Source: Sphingomonas sp. Leaf67 (lineage in GTDB: Bacteria; Pseudomonadota; Alphaproteobacteria; Sphingomonadales; Sphingomonadaceae). From it: 64,000 nucleotides of DNA. Below are positions 1-8,405 of this stretch, piece after piece (positions within the stretch are counted from its first letter, which is position 1; each line of letters starts with the position of its first letter). The position numbers and the translations under genes are program-made. The stretch covers positions 805 through 64,804 of the forward strand of contig NZ_LMLP01000012.1 of NCBI RefSeq assembly GCF_001421965.1, given 5' to 3'. The notes below the pieces were generated by a model. That model made no database searches and was not told the DNA's origin. It was given only the letters and a program-made list of their open reading frames with translations.

Positions 1-73
1 GTGTCCCCTCGCGCCCCGGGAGATAACCAGCAATCCGCTCCCATTGCTCATCCGTCAGCGTGCGTCTGCTCAA
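1..73 (-). CDS. IS5-type transposase, N-terminal fragment cut by the window edge
   Basis: Reading leftward from a TTG at 71-73 gives 24 residues beginning MSRRTLTDEQWERIAGYLPG, which is the typical opening of IS5-superfamily (IS427-like, DUF4096) transposases. A strong ribosome-binding site (GAAGGAG) lies about 7 nt upstream of the TTG, which decides the start. The rest of the element lies outside the window. Its terminal inverted repeat should fall between 74 and about 143, just beyond the stop codon of fzlA, but I cannot define it without the other end. The family call rests on 24 residues, so it is good but not certain. Confidence 0.72.
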   Translation of the reverse strand, partial: MSRRTLTDEQWERIAGYLPGREGT

Positions 74-143
74 GGCTCGGCTCCTTCGCCAGCCTTGAAC
101 CAGAACTCAACCCGAATGGGAATCCTGCAAATGCAGACACCGC

Positions 144-815
144 CTAGACGTCCAGCTTCTCATAATCGGCCGGCGGCGGCACGCCTTCCATCCGCTCGGC
201 GAGCAGCGGCCGGAAACTCGGCCGGCTCTTCATGCCGACATACCATCGCTTCGCAAGGTCGTGCGTCTTGAAGTCGATCCCGCCCAGATAGTCCGCGATC
301 GAAATCTGCGCCGCCGCCGCCAGATCGGCCAGACTCATCGTCGCCCCGCCGATCCAGTGCCGATGGTCGAGCAGATAGTCGATATAATCGAGATGCTCGA
401 CCGCCGCTTTCATCGCCTCGCGCAGCACGCGCGTGTCGGGCGTCTGGCGGTGGACGATGCGCTTCTCCATCCGCTCCATCAGCAGCGGTCCGGTGATCTC
501 ACGATAGAATTGCGTGTCGAACCACGTCACCAGCCGCCGCTGTTCGGCGCGGTCGGCGGCGCTGCCGTTCAGCATCGCCGGCTTGTCGCCCGTCTCCTCG
601 ATATATTCGCAGATCGCCATCGAATCGATCAGCCGGATACCAGCCTGCTCGTCGATCATCACCGGCGTCTGTCCGGCCGGGTTCAGGTGCAGGAACTCGT
701 CCCGCCGCGTCCATGGCGATTCGCGCACCGGCTGATAGCCGATGCTCTTCTCCGCCAGCAGCAGACGGACCTTGCGCGAGAAGGGACATAACGGAAATTG
801 CAGAAGCTGCCACAT
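144..815 (-). CDS. fzlA: FtsZ-binding protein FzlA (glutathione S-transferase fold)
   Basis: A 223-residue GST-fold protein. The thioredoxin-like half carries CPFSRK (10-15), NPAGQTPV (45-52) and DSMAICEY (64-71); the all-helical half follows from about residue 85. The overall pattern, including the family-typical PPADYEKLDV tail, matches alphaproteobacterial FzlA, which in Caulobacter binds and curves FtsZ filaments and is needed for constriction rather than detoxification. The length equals the family norm. The ATG at 815 is the first in frame. It is divergent from the membrane gene that begins at 861. The alternative is a generic GST; the FzlA call rests on remembered family sequence, not on a search. 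Confidence 0.82.
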   Translation of the reverse strand: MWQLLQFPLCPFSRKVRLLLAEKSIGYQPVRESPWTRRDEFLHLNPAGQTPVMIDEQAGIRLIDSMAICEYIEETGDKPAMLNGSAADRAEQRRLVTWFDTQFYREITGPLLMERMEKRIVHRQTPDTRVLREAMKAAVEHLDYIDYLLDHRHWIGGATMSLADLAAAAQISIADYLGGIDFKTHDLAKRWYVGMKSRPSFRPLLAERMEGVPPPADYEKLDV

Positions 816-860
816 GCCGTCGTGTTAGGCGGCACGGCGACGGCGCGGAAGGGGATTCGT

Positions 861-1448
861 GTGGGATTGCTGATTGCTCTGGTCTGGCTGGCGGGCGCGA
901 TCCTGCTGGCACGCGCCTCGCGCCGGCCGATGGTCCACGCTGCGGCAGCGGTCTGTGCCGGGATCGCGGGCACCACCCTGCCCGATCTCGACCTGTGGCT
1001 GCCGATCGGTCATCGCAGCGGTCTGACCCATTCGCTGCTGCCGCTGGCATTGGCGCTGATCGCGCGCCGCTGGCGACCGGTGATGGCCGGACTCGCGATC
1101 GGCATCGGCCTGCATCTCGCCGCCGACGCCTTTCCCAATGCGATGCGCGGCTTCGCGACGGTCAAGCTGCCGGCGATCGGATCGCTGGGCGTGTCCGGTT
1201 CCTATGCGTGGCTCGGGGTTCAGGCGGTGGTGGCGAGCGTCGCGGGCGCGGTGCTGCTGGCGGCCGCGCTGCCGACCGGGCTCGCGCTGCTGACCGCCAT
1301 GGCGCTGGCGGCGATCGGCATCGCCTATCTGTTCGTCACCGATGGCGGCTGGTGGGCGCTGATGCTCTATACCGCGTTCGGCTGGATCGCCGTACGACGC
1401 GGGACCGACGGACCGGCCGTTTCCACGACCGGCCGGCATCCGTCATGA
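861..1448 (+). CDS. Membrane-bound metal-dependent hydrolase-like protein (YdjM/DUF457 type)
   Basis: A 195-residue polytopic membrane protein. After a first transmembrane segment (about 3-17) it has LPDLD (40-44), HR (51-52) and THSLL (56-60), then GLHLAADA (83-90). This His/Asp pattern between membrane helices marks the YdjM/DUF457 family of putative inner-membrane metal-dependent hydrolases, whose substrate is unknown. I chose GTG at 861 because GGAAGGGG (847-854) sits 6 nt upstream. The in-frame ATG at 798 would place the start inside the 5' end of divergent fzlA and add 21 residues that do not look like the family. Confidence 0.7.
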   Translation: MGLLIALVWLAGAILLARASRRPMVHAAAAVCAGIAGTTLPDLDLWLPIGHRSGLTHSLLPLALALIARRWRPVMAGLAIGIGLHLAADAFPNAMRGFATVKLPAIGSLGVSGSYAWLGVQAVVASVAGAVLLAAALPTGLALLTAMALAAIGIAYLFVTDGGWWALMLYTAFGWIAVRRGTDGPAVSTTGRHPS

Positions 1449-1479
1449 CGGCGAACGCTACCGGACGATAGCGCAACGT

Positions 1480-1503
1480 CGCGACGATCGACCGACCGTC
1501 GCG
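1480..1503. terminator. Possible bidirectional hairpin between convergent genes
   Basis: CGCGACG (1480-1486) pairs with CGTCGCG (1497-1503) across a 10-nt loop, between the rightward membrane gene ending at 1448 and leftward gltB ending at 1514. There is no T-tract, so a terminator role is only suggested by position. Confidence 0.3.
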
Positions 1504-1513
1504 GCGCGCTGGT

Positions 1514-4500
1514 TCAGGCGGCGGCGACCGCCTGTCCCGGTTCCCCCGCTGCATCGTCGAGCAACTGGTGCGGCAGACGCGTCAGCATTTCCTTTGGCAC
1601 CACCTGCCAGAACCGGCCTTTGCACCGGTCCCAATCCTCGAGGATCGCGCCCGACCATTTGCTGTCGGTGGCGGCATGATGCTGGGCGACCAGATCCTTC
1701 AGCACGCCTTCCCAATGCGTCGATCCCAGCCGGTGGAGTGTGATGTTCTCCGGGTTGTGGTTGCGTTCGAAGCTGGCGTCATGGTCGTAGATGAATGCCA
1801 TGCCGCCGGTCATGCCCGCCCCGAAGTTCGTGCCGGTCCGCCCCAGCACGACCGCGACGCCGCCGGTCATATATTCGCAGCCATTGGCGCCACAGCCCTC
1901 GACGACCACGGTCGCGCCCGAATTGCGGACCGCGAAGCGCTCGCCCGCCTGCCCCGCCGCGAACAGCTTGCCGCTGGTCGCACCGTACAGCACGGTATTG
2001 CCGACGATCGTATTCTCGTGGCTGCGCAGCGGCGACGACACCATCGGCCGCACGACGATCGTGCCACCCGACAGCCCCTTGCCGACATAGTCGTTGGCGT
2101 CGCCGAACACCTCCAGCTTGATGCCCTTGCACAGGAACGCGCCGAGGCTCTGCCCCGCCGACCCGCGCAGGCGAACCGTCACATGACCATCGGCCAGCTT
2201 CGACATGCCGAACGTGCGGGTGATCTCGGACGACAGCCGGGTGCCGACCGCGCGGTGGGTGTTGCGCACCGAATAGGTCAGCTGCATCTTCTCACCGCGC
2301 GAGAATACCGCCGCCGCATCCTTGATCATCTGCGCGTCGAGGCTGTCGGGCACTTCGTTGCGGAAGGTCGACAGGCTGAACCGCCGCTCGCTCTCGTCGG
2401 CATCGACCTTCGCGAGGATCGGGTTGAGGTCGAGATCGTCGAGATGCTCGGCCCCGCGGCTGACCTGCCGCAGGAACTCGGTCCGCCCGACCACGTCGTT
2501 CAGGCTGCGGACGCCCAGGCGCGACAGGATCTCGCGCACTTCCTCGGCGATGAAGGTCATCAGGTTGATGACCTTTTCCGGGGTCCCCGTGAACTTGGCG
2601 CGCAGCCGCTCGTCCTGCACGCACACGCCCACCGGGCAGGTGTTGCTATGGCACTGCCGCACCATGATGCAGCCCATCGCCACCAGCGACAGCGTGCCGA
2701 TACCGAATTCCTCGGCACCAAGGATCGCGGCGGCGACGATGTCGCGCCCGGTCTTGAGGCCGCCATCGGTGCGCAGCACCACGCGCCCGCGCAGGCCGTT
2801 GAGGGTCAGCGTCTGGTTGACCTCCGACAGCCCCATTTCCCACGGCGTGCCGGCATATTTGATCGACGTCTGCGGGGACGCGCCGGTGCCGCCGACATGG
2901 CCGGAGATCAGGATGACGTCGGCATGGGCCTTTGCCACACCCGCCGCCACCGTGCCGATTCCGGCGGACGACACGAGCTTGACGCAGACCCGCGCCTTCG
3001 GGTTGATCTGCTTGAGGTCGTAGATGAGCTGCGCCAGATCCTCGATCGAATAGATGTCGTGATGCGGTGGCGGCGAAATGAGCGTCACCCCCGGCGTCGC
3101 ATGGCGCAGCTTGGCGATGAACTCGGTCACCTTGAAACCGGGCAGCTGCCCGCCCTCGCCGGGCTTGGCACCCTGCGCGACCTTGATCTCGATCTCGTCG
3201 CAGGCGTTGAGATATTCGGCGGTTACGCCGAACCTTCCGCTCGCGACCTGCTTGATGACCGAATTGCCGTTGTCGCCATTTTCATATGGCTGATAGCGGA
3301 TCGAATCCTCGCCGCCTTCGCCCGACACCGCCTTCGCGCCGATCCGGTTCATCGCGATCGCCAGCGTCTCATGCGCTTCCGGCGACAGCGCGCCCAGCGA
3401 CATGCCCGGCGTCACGAAACGCTTGCGGATCTCGGTGATCGCCTCGACCTGATCGATCGCCACGCCGGTTTCGGGGAAGTTGAACTCCAGCACATCGCGC
3501 AGATAGACCGGCGGCAGGTCGCGCACGCCCCGCGAGAACTGCATATAGGTCGAATAGCTGTCGGTCGCGACCGCCGTCTGCAACAGGTGCATCAGCTGCG
3601 CCGAATAGGCATGGGCCTCGCCACCGCCGCGCTGGCGATAGAAGCCGCCGATCGGCAGCGTCGCGACGGCCGTATCGAACGCCGCCTCGTGCCGTTCGGT
3701 CGCGTTGACGTGGAGCGAATGATAGCCCTCGCCCGAAATCTTGGCCGGCATGCCGGGGAAGAAGTCGTTGACCAGCGCGCGGCTGAGGCCGACCGCCTCG
3801 AAGTTATAGCCGCCACGATAGCTGGAGATCACCGCGATCCCCATCTTCGACAGGATCTTCAGCAGCCCTTCGTCGATCGCGGTCCGATGGCGCTTCAGCG
3901 CCTCGTCCATGCTGATCTCCCCGAACAGCCCGCGCGCATGACGGTCGGCGATGGCGGCTTCGGCCAGATAGGCGTTCACCGTCGTCGCGCCGACCCCGAT
4001 CAGCACCGCATAATAATGCGTGTCGAGGCATTCCGACGACCGCACGTTGATCGATGCGTAGGAGCGCAGCCCCTTGCGGACCAGATGCGTATGCACCGCT
4101 GCCGCCGCCAGCACGCCGGCAATCGGCACCTTGGTCGCGTCGAGATGCTCGTCGGTCAGGAACAGCTCGCTGCGCCCTTCGCGCACCGCCTGTTCGGCCT
4201 GCGCCCGGATGCGAGCGATGGCGGCACGCAGCGCCTCCGGCCCCTCGCCCGCCGGGAAGGTGCAGTCGATCTCCGCCGCCTGGGTGCCGAAATGCGCTTT
4301 CAGCCGCAGCCAGTCGGTGTTGGTCAGCACCGGGCTGTCGAGCACCAGCACCGCATTTCCGCGGTCGGCGGCGTCGAGGATGTTCGCGAGATTGCCGAAC
4401 CGCGTCTTGAGCGACATGACGTACCGCTCGCGCAACGGATCGATCGGCGGGTTGGTGACCTGCGAGAAATTCTGGCGGAAGAAATGGCTGATAAGGCGTG

Positions 4501-6046
4501 GCTTGTCCGAAATGACCGCCAGCGGCGTATCATCGCCCATCGACCCGATCGCTTCCTTGGCCCCTTCGACCATCGGCGACAGGATCAGTTCCATATCCTC
4601 CAGCGTCTGTCCCGCGCACACCTGCCGCCGCGCCAGTTCGGCCCGGTCGTAGCGCAACGGTTCGGCGGTGGCGGCGGGCAAATCGTCGATCGTCAGGAAC
4701 TTGCCGGTCATCGCGGCATAATCCGCCTCGCCCGCAATCTTGTCCTTGATCGCGCGGTCCTTGTAGAGCCTGCCCTCGCTCAGATCGACGGCGAGCATCT
4801 CGCCCGGCCCCAGCCGCCCCTTCTCGACCACCGTCGCTTCGGCGACCGGGACCATGCCCGCTTCCGACCCGACGATCAGCAGCCCGTCACCGGTCAGCGT
4901 GTAGCGCAGCGGACGCAATGCGTTGCGGTCCAGCCCCGCGACCGCCCAGCGGCCATCGGTCATCGCCAGCGCGGCCGGGCCGTCCCACGGCTCCATCACG
5001 CTCGCGAGGTAATCATACATCGCGGTATGCGCTTCGGGCATGTCCGCCGCGCCCTGCCACGCCTCGGGCACCAGCATCAGCTTGGCAGTCGGCGCGTCGC
5101 GACCCGACCGGCAGATCGTTTCGAACACCGCGTCCAGCGCCGCCGTGTCCGACGCGCCGGCCGGGATCACCGGCTTGATATCCTCCGACCGCTCGCCGAA
5201 CGCGATGCTTGCCATCTTGATCTCGTGGCTGAGCATCCAGTTCTTGTTGCCGCGGATCGTGTTGACCTCGCCATTGTGCGCAAGGCAGCGGAACGGCTGC
5301 GCCAGCCACCATTGCGGGAAGGTGTTGGTCGAGTACCGCTGGTGAAAGATCGCGACGCGCGATTCGAAGCGCTCGTCGGTCAGGTCGGGATAGAAATCCG
5401 ACAGCGATTCGGCAAGGAACAGCCCCTTGTAGATGATCGAGCGGCACGACAGCGAACAGAAGTAGAAACCGGTGATCTGCGCGGCGATGATCCGCTTCTC
5501 GATCCGCCTGCGGACCAGATACAGGTTCTTCTCGAACTCGGCCTCGTCCATGTCCTCCGGCGCGGGGCCGGCGATCATGATCTGTTCGATCTCGGGGCGG
5601 GTCGCCTGCGCCTTCATGCCGATGACCGACACGTCGACCGGCACCTGCCGCCAGCCATAGATCGACCAGCCCGCCTCGATGATCTCCGATTCGACCAGGG
5701 TGCGGCAGGTTTCCTGCGCACCCAGATCGGTGCGCGGCATGAACACCATGCCGACCGCGAGCCGGGCATGCATCGGCTTGTGCCCCGACGCGGCGATCGC
5801 GTCGTCGAAGAAGCGGTGCGGCAGGTCGACATGGATACCCGCGCCGTCGCCCGTCTTGCCATCGGCATCGACTGCGCCACGGTGCCACACGGCCCGCAGC
5901 GCATCGATCGCCGACTGGACGACCCGGCGCGACGGCTTGCCATCGGTCGCGGCGACCATGCCGACGCCGCAGGCGTCGCCCTCATATTCGGGGCGGTACA
6001 TGCCTTCGGTGGCGAGGCGGAGGCGTTCGGAGGTCATATCGGTCAT
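1514..6046 (-). CDS. gltB: Glutamate synthase (NADPH) large subunit
   Basis: A 1510-residue protein that converts glutamine and 2-oxoglutarate to two glutamates, with GltD supplying electrons. From the ATG at 6046 the sequence reaches Cys26 (ACGVGMVA). This is the N-terminal nucleophile of the class II glutaminase domain once a 25-residue propeptide is removed. The central and FMN/synthase domains follow, with the 3Fe-4S cysteine cluster MGCIMVRQC...CPVGVC at about 1126-1143 and the C-terminal beta-helix. The length is normal. AAAGG about 10 nt upstream supports this ATG over the longer frame from 6124. The start overlaps the HEPN stop by 4 bp, so translation is probably coupled to the HEPN gene. 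Confidence 0.97.
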   Translation of the reverse strand: MTDMTSERLRLATEGMYRPEYEGDACGVGMVAATDGKPSRRVVQSAIDALRAVWHRGAVDADGKTGDGAGIHVDLPHRFFDDAIAASGHKPMHARLAVGMVFMPRTDLGAQETCRTLVESEIIEAGWSIYGWRQVPVDVSVIGMKAQATRPEIEQIMIAGPAPEDMDEAEFEKNLYLVRRRIEKRIIAAQITGFYFCSLSCRSIIYKGLFLAESLSDFYPDLTDERFESRVAIFHQRYSTNTFPQWWLAQPFRCLAHNGEVNTIRGNKNWMLSHEIKMASIAFGERSEDIKPVIPAGASDTAALDAVFETICRSGRDAPTAKLMLVPEAWQGAADMPEAHTAMYDYLASVMEPWDGPAALAMTDGRWAVAGLDRNALRPLRYTLTGDGLLIVGSEAGMVPVAEATVVEKGRLGPGEMLAVDLSEGRLYKDRAIKDKIAGEADYAAMTGKFLTIDDLPAATAEPLRYDRAELARRQVCAGQTLEDMELILSPMVEGAKEAIGSMGDDTPLAVISDKPRLISHFFRQNFSQVTNPPIDPLRERYVMSLKTRFGNLANILDAADRGNAVLVLDSPVLTNTDWLRLKAHFGTQAAEIDCTFPAGEGPEALRAAIARIRAQAEQAVREGRSELFLTDEHLDATKVPIAGVLAAAAVHTHLVRKGLRSYASINVRSSECLDTHYYAVLIGVGATTVNAYLAEAAIADRHARGLFGEISMDEALKRHRTAIDEGLLKILSKMGIAVISSYRGGYNFEAVGLSRALVNDFFPGMPAKISGEGYHSLHVNATERHEAAFDTAVATLPIGGFYRQRGGGEAHAYSAQLMHLLQTAVATDSYSTYMQFSRGVRDLPPVYLRDVLEFNFPETGVAIDQVEAITEIRKRFVTPGMSLGALSPEAHETLAIAMNRIGAKAVSGEGGEDSIRYQPYENGDNGNSVIKQVASGRFGVTAEYLNACDEIEIKVAQGAKPGEGGQLPGFKVTEFIAKLRHATPGVTLISPPPHHDIYSIEDLAQLIYDLKQINPKARVCVKLVSSAGIGTVAAGVAKAHADVILISGHVGGTGASPQTSIKYAGTPWEMGLSEVNQTLTLNGLRGRVVLRTDGGLKTGRDIVAAAILGAEEFGIGTLSLVAMGCIMVRQCHSNTCPVGVCVQDERLRAKFTGTPEKVINLMTFIAEEVREILSRLGVRSLNDVVGRTEFLRQVSRGAEHLDDLDLNPILAKVDADESERRFSLSTFRNEVPDSLDAQMIKDAAAVFSRGEKMQLTYSVRNTHRAVGTRLSSEITRTFGMSKLADGHVTVRLRGSAGQSLGAFLCKGIKLEVFGDANDYVGKGLSGGTIVVRPMVSSPLRSHENTIVGNTVLYGATSGKLFAAGQAGERFAVRNSGATVVVEGCGANGCEYMTGGVAVVLGRTGTNFGAGMTGGMAFIYDHDASFERNHNPENITLHRLGSTHWEGVLKDLVAQHHAATDSKWSGAILEDWDRCKGRFWQVVPKEMLTRLPHQLLDDAAGEPGQAVAAA

Positions 6047-6516
6047 GCCGAAAACCCTTTCGTGGAAAGATAGGTTACGATCGCTGTGACGATCGACTGC
6101 AATTGCGTCACGGCATCCCAGCATTGATTGACCCGGCGAACCTGCTCCGCCTCGTCGATCGGATATTCATGCACCAGACGATTGCGCAGCAGAGTCAGGT
6201 CGACCCACTGATCGGCATCCTCGACGAACCGGGTCTTTTCCATCCAGTTCGCCATGTCTCGCCGCGTCATCATGGCGGTGTCGAGCAACTCCCAGACGGC
6301 GACCAGGCGGACCAGCCGCGCGATCATATCCTGCAACTGTTCGACCCGTTTCAGCAACGCGATCGAAGCGATCCGCTCGATCAGCGGCAGCGCGTCCAGC
6401 ACCGAGATTTGCGTGGGAAGATGTGCCGACAATATCGGGCGCAACTCGTCGATGCCGACCGACAGCCGGCGGCACCGCAACAGCGTTGCGTGCAGGACGT
6501 CGTCGGCATCGCTCAC
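6043..6516 (-). CDS. HEPN-domain protein, HepT-like putative RNase toxin
   Basis: A 157-residue all-helical protein with the HEPN ribonuclease motif R111-x4-H116-x-Y118 (RNRLVHEY). In the Shewanella MntA/HepT system HepT is a tRNA-cleaving RNase, and MntA inactivates it by adenylylating the Tyr of RX4HXY; all three residues are present here. The start is GTG at 6516, whose GTGA overlaps the stop of the upstream MNT gene by 4 bp. Its own stop overlaps the gltB ATG by 4 bp. A longer frame from 6564 would run into the MNT coding sequence. The toxin role is inferred from the family. The location inside a glutamate synthase operon is unusual. Confidence 0.82.
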   Translation of the reverse strand: MSDADDVLHATLLRCRRLSVGIDELRPILSAHLPTQISVLDALPLIERIASIALLKRVEQLQDMIARLVRLVAVWELLDTAMMTRRDMANWMEKTRFVEDADQWVDLTLLRNRLVHEYPIDEAEQVRRVNQCWDAVTQLQSIVTAIVTYLSTKGFSA

Positions 6517-6812
6517 GGCAGCGCCACCGCTTGCGGTGCGACCATACGGGCGAAAGCGGACCATTCGCTCGATCGCGGGGCAAAGACGACATCCACCTTC
6601 TGCTCATCGATCCGTTCGAACAGACGGTCCCGGAACCGGTCGGCCAGTGTCTCGGTCGCAAGACCCGCATCGACCTCGACCAGCAGGTCGATATCCCCAC
6701 CGCGCAGGTCGTCGCGCACCCGGCTGCCGAACAGGCGCACGACGACATCCTCGCCGAACGCTTCGCGCGCCGCCGCCTTGATCGCCTGCACCTCGTTCGG
6801 CTTCAGCCTCAC
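6513..6812 (-). CDS. Minimal nucleotidyltransferase, MntA-like putative antitoxin
   Basis: A 99-residue MNT-family protein with the complete polymerase-beta-like active site: G29-S30-x9-D40-x-D42 (GSRVRDDLRGGDID) and a third acidic residue D74 (KVDVVF). In MntA/HepT pairs this enzyme transfers AMP from ATP to a tyrosine of the HEPN partner and silences it. It starts at GTG 6812 inside the gltD stop (GTGA, 4-bp overlap) and ends overlapping the HEPN GTG by 4 bp. Order and coupling match an MNT-HEPN module. No signal peptide or extra domain is visible. A role in regulating GltB/GltD rather than HEPN is conceivable but has no direct support. Confidence 0.85.
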   Translation of the reverse strand: MRLKPNEVQAIKAAAREAFGEDVVVRLFGSRVRDDLRGGDIDLLVEVDAGLATETLADRFRDRLFERIDEQKVDVVFAPRSSEWSAFARMVAPQAVALP

Positions 6813-8254
6813 GCCGCTTGCCTTCCCGCTTTGGCCTTCGCCTTCAGATAACCGTGCATCCGCTCGGTCACGTCGCGCCCGTCGCGGATCGCCCACACCA
6901 CGAGGCTCGCACCGCGTACGATGTCCCCCGCCGCGAACACGCCGTCGAGCGACGTCATCATCGACTTGCCGTCGACGCGGACCGTGCCCCAGCGCGTCAC
7001 GCCCAGTTCGGGGGCGTCGAACAACGTCGGCAGATCCTCGGCATCGAAACCCAGCGCCTTCACCACCAGATCGGCGTCGAGCACGAATTCGTTGCCCGGA
7101 TCGGTTTCCGGCGCACGCCGGCCCGAAGCGTCGGGCGCGCCGAGGCGCATCCCGGTAGCGCGTACCTGCACCACCTGACCGTCGCGCTCGTCGAACGCAG
7201 CGGGGGCGGAAAGCCAGACGAACTCGACGCCCTCTTCCTCGGCATTGGCGACTTCGCGCTGCGATCCCGGCATGTTGGTGCGGTCGCGGCGATAGAGGCA
7301 CTTGACCGACTTCGCGCCTTGGCGGATCGCGGTGCGAACGCAGTCCATCGCGGTATCGCCGCCGCCGACAACGACGACATGCTTGCCCGCCGCATTGAGC
7401 GAACCGTCGTCATAGGCGGCCACGCTGTCGCCGAAACCGATCTTGTTCGACGTGGTCAGATAATCGAGCGCATCGACCACCCCGCCGCTGCCGACACCCG
7501 GTGCCTTGATCGCGCGGGGCTTGTACACGCCGGTCGCGATCAGCACCGCATCGTGCCGCTGGCGCAGATCGTCGAGCGTGGCGTCGCGACCGACCTCGAA
7601 CTTTTCGTGGAAGACGATGCCGCCTTCCTTCAACCGTTCGACCCGGCGCATAACCACCGGCTTTTCCAGCTTGAAGCCGGGAATGCCATAGGTCAGCAAC
7701 CCGCCCGCGCGGTCGTACCGGTCGTAGACATGGACCTCATAGCCGAGGTTGCGCAGCCATTCCGCCGCCGCCAGCCCCGCCGGACCCGCGCCGACGATGC
7801 CGACCGACTGGCCCCGCGCCGGACCGACCGCGACCGGTTCGACCCAGCCATTTTCCCATGCGGTATCGGTGATGAACTTTTCGACCGACCCGATCGTGAC
7901 CGCGCCGTGGCCCGAAAATTCGATGACGCAATTGCCCTCGCACAGCCGGTCCTGCGGACAGATGCGACCGCAGATCTCGGGCATGGTCGAGGTGCTGTTG
8001 GACAGCTGATACGCTTCCTGCAACCGCCCCTCGGCGGTCAGGCGCAGCCAGTCGGGAATATGATTGTGCAGCGGGCAATGGACCGAACAATAGGGGACGC
8101 CGCATTGCGAGCAGCGCCCTGCCTGATCCTCGGCAGTGGGCGGAGCGTAACGCTCCGCGATCTCGCGGAAGTCCTCCGCACGCAATTCGGCTTCCCGCTT
8201 CGCCGGATAGGCTTGGGGACGCGAAACGAACTTCAGCATTGCTTGATCGGCCAT
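6809..8254 (-). CDS. gltD: Glutamate synthase (NADPH) small subunit
   Basis: A 481-residue FAD/NADPH oxidoreductase that passes electrons to GltB. The N-terminal iron-sulfur region has cysteines at 48, 51, 56, 60 and again at 95, 99, 105, 109 (CGRICPQDRLCEGNC), the ligands of two 4Fe-4S clusters. A dinucleotide fold begins with GAGPAG (155-160), and a second (NADPH) site carries GGGDTAMD. I placed the start at the ATG 8254 because GGAGGG lies 5-6 nt upstream; the longer frame from 8281 lacks this. It is the first gene of the leftward gltD-MNT-HEPN-gltB operon, and its stop overlaps the MNT start. Confidence 0.96.
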   Translation of the reverse strand: MADQAMLKFVSRPQAYPAKREAELRAEDFREIAERYAPPTAEDQAGRCSQCGVPYCSVHCPLHNHIPDWLRLTAEGRLQEAYQLSNSTSTMPEICGRICPQDRLCEGNCVIEFSGHGAVTIGSVEKFITDTAWENGWVEPVAVGPARGQSVGIVGAGPAGLAAAEWLRNLGYEVHVYDRYDRAGGLLTYGIPGFKLEKPVVMRRVERLKEGGIVFHEKFEVGRDATLDDLRQRHDAVLIATGVYKPRAIKAPGVGSGGVVDALDYLTTSNKIGFGDSVAAYDDGSLNAAGKHVVVVGGGDTAMDCVRTAIRQGAKSVKCLYRRDRTNMPGSQREVANAEEEGVEFVWLSAPAAFDERDGQVVQVRATGMRLGAPDASGRRAPETDPGNEFVLDADLVVKALGFDAEDLPTLFDAPELGVTRWGTVRVDGKSMMTSLDGVFAAGDIVRGASLVVWAIRDGRDVTERMHGYLKAKAKAGRQAA

Positions 8255-8405
8255 GATGCCCTCCGACGCATTGGAAAGCATATTCGACCGGCCAAGTCAC
8301 GCAATAAACGATCGATAGGTAATTAACGCTGACCTAATAACCTGAGGTAGCCATGATTACTAATGCAAACAATTCTTAAATAGGCGTTTCGTGGCCGTTT
8401 CGGCC
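8255..8405 (-). promoter_or_regulatory. AT-rich leader and probable promoter region of the glt operon
   Basis: This 151-bp gap between uppP and gltD is clearly richer in A and T than its surroundings, particularly 8300-8385, and carries no plausible gene. It is the only non-coding DNA upstream of the glt operon, so the operon promoter most likely lies here. A weak TTGCGT / 16 nt / TATGCT pairing is readable leftward just upstream of gltD, but I would not rely on it. Confidence 0.4.

Noticed and set aside
1568..6073. A 1501-codon open frame on the plus strand opposite gltB
   Set aside because: It is an antisense shadow caused by high GC and codon bias; the sequence is Arg/His/Asp-rich without any family pattern, while the opposite strand is unmistakable gltB.
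8255..8405. A nitrogen-regulated (sigma-54 or NtrC) promoter ahead of gltD
   Set aside because: I found no clear GG-N10-GC element of the sigma-54 type in this gap.
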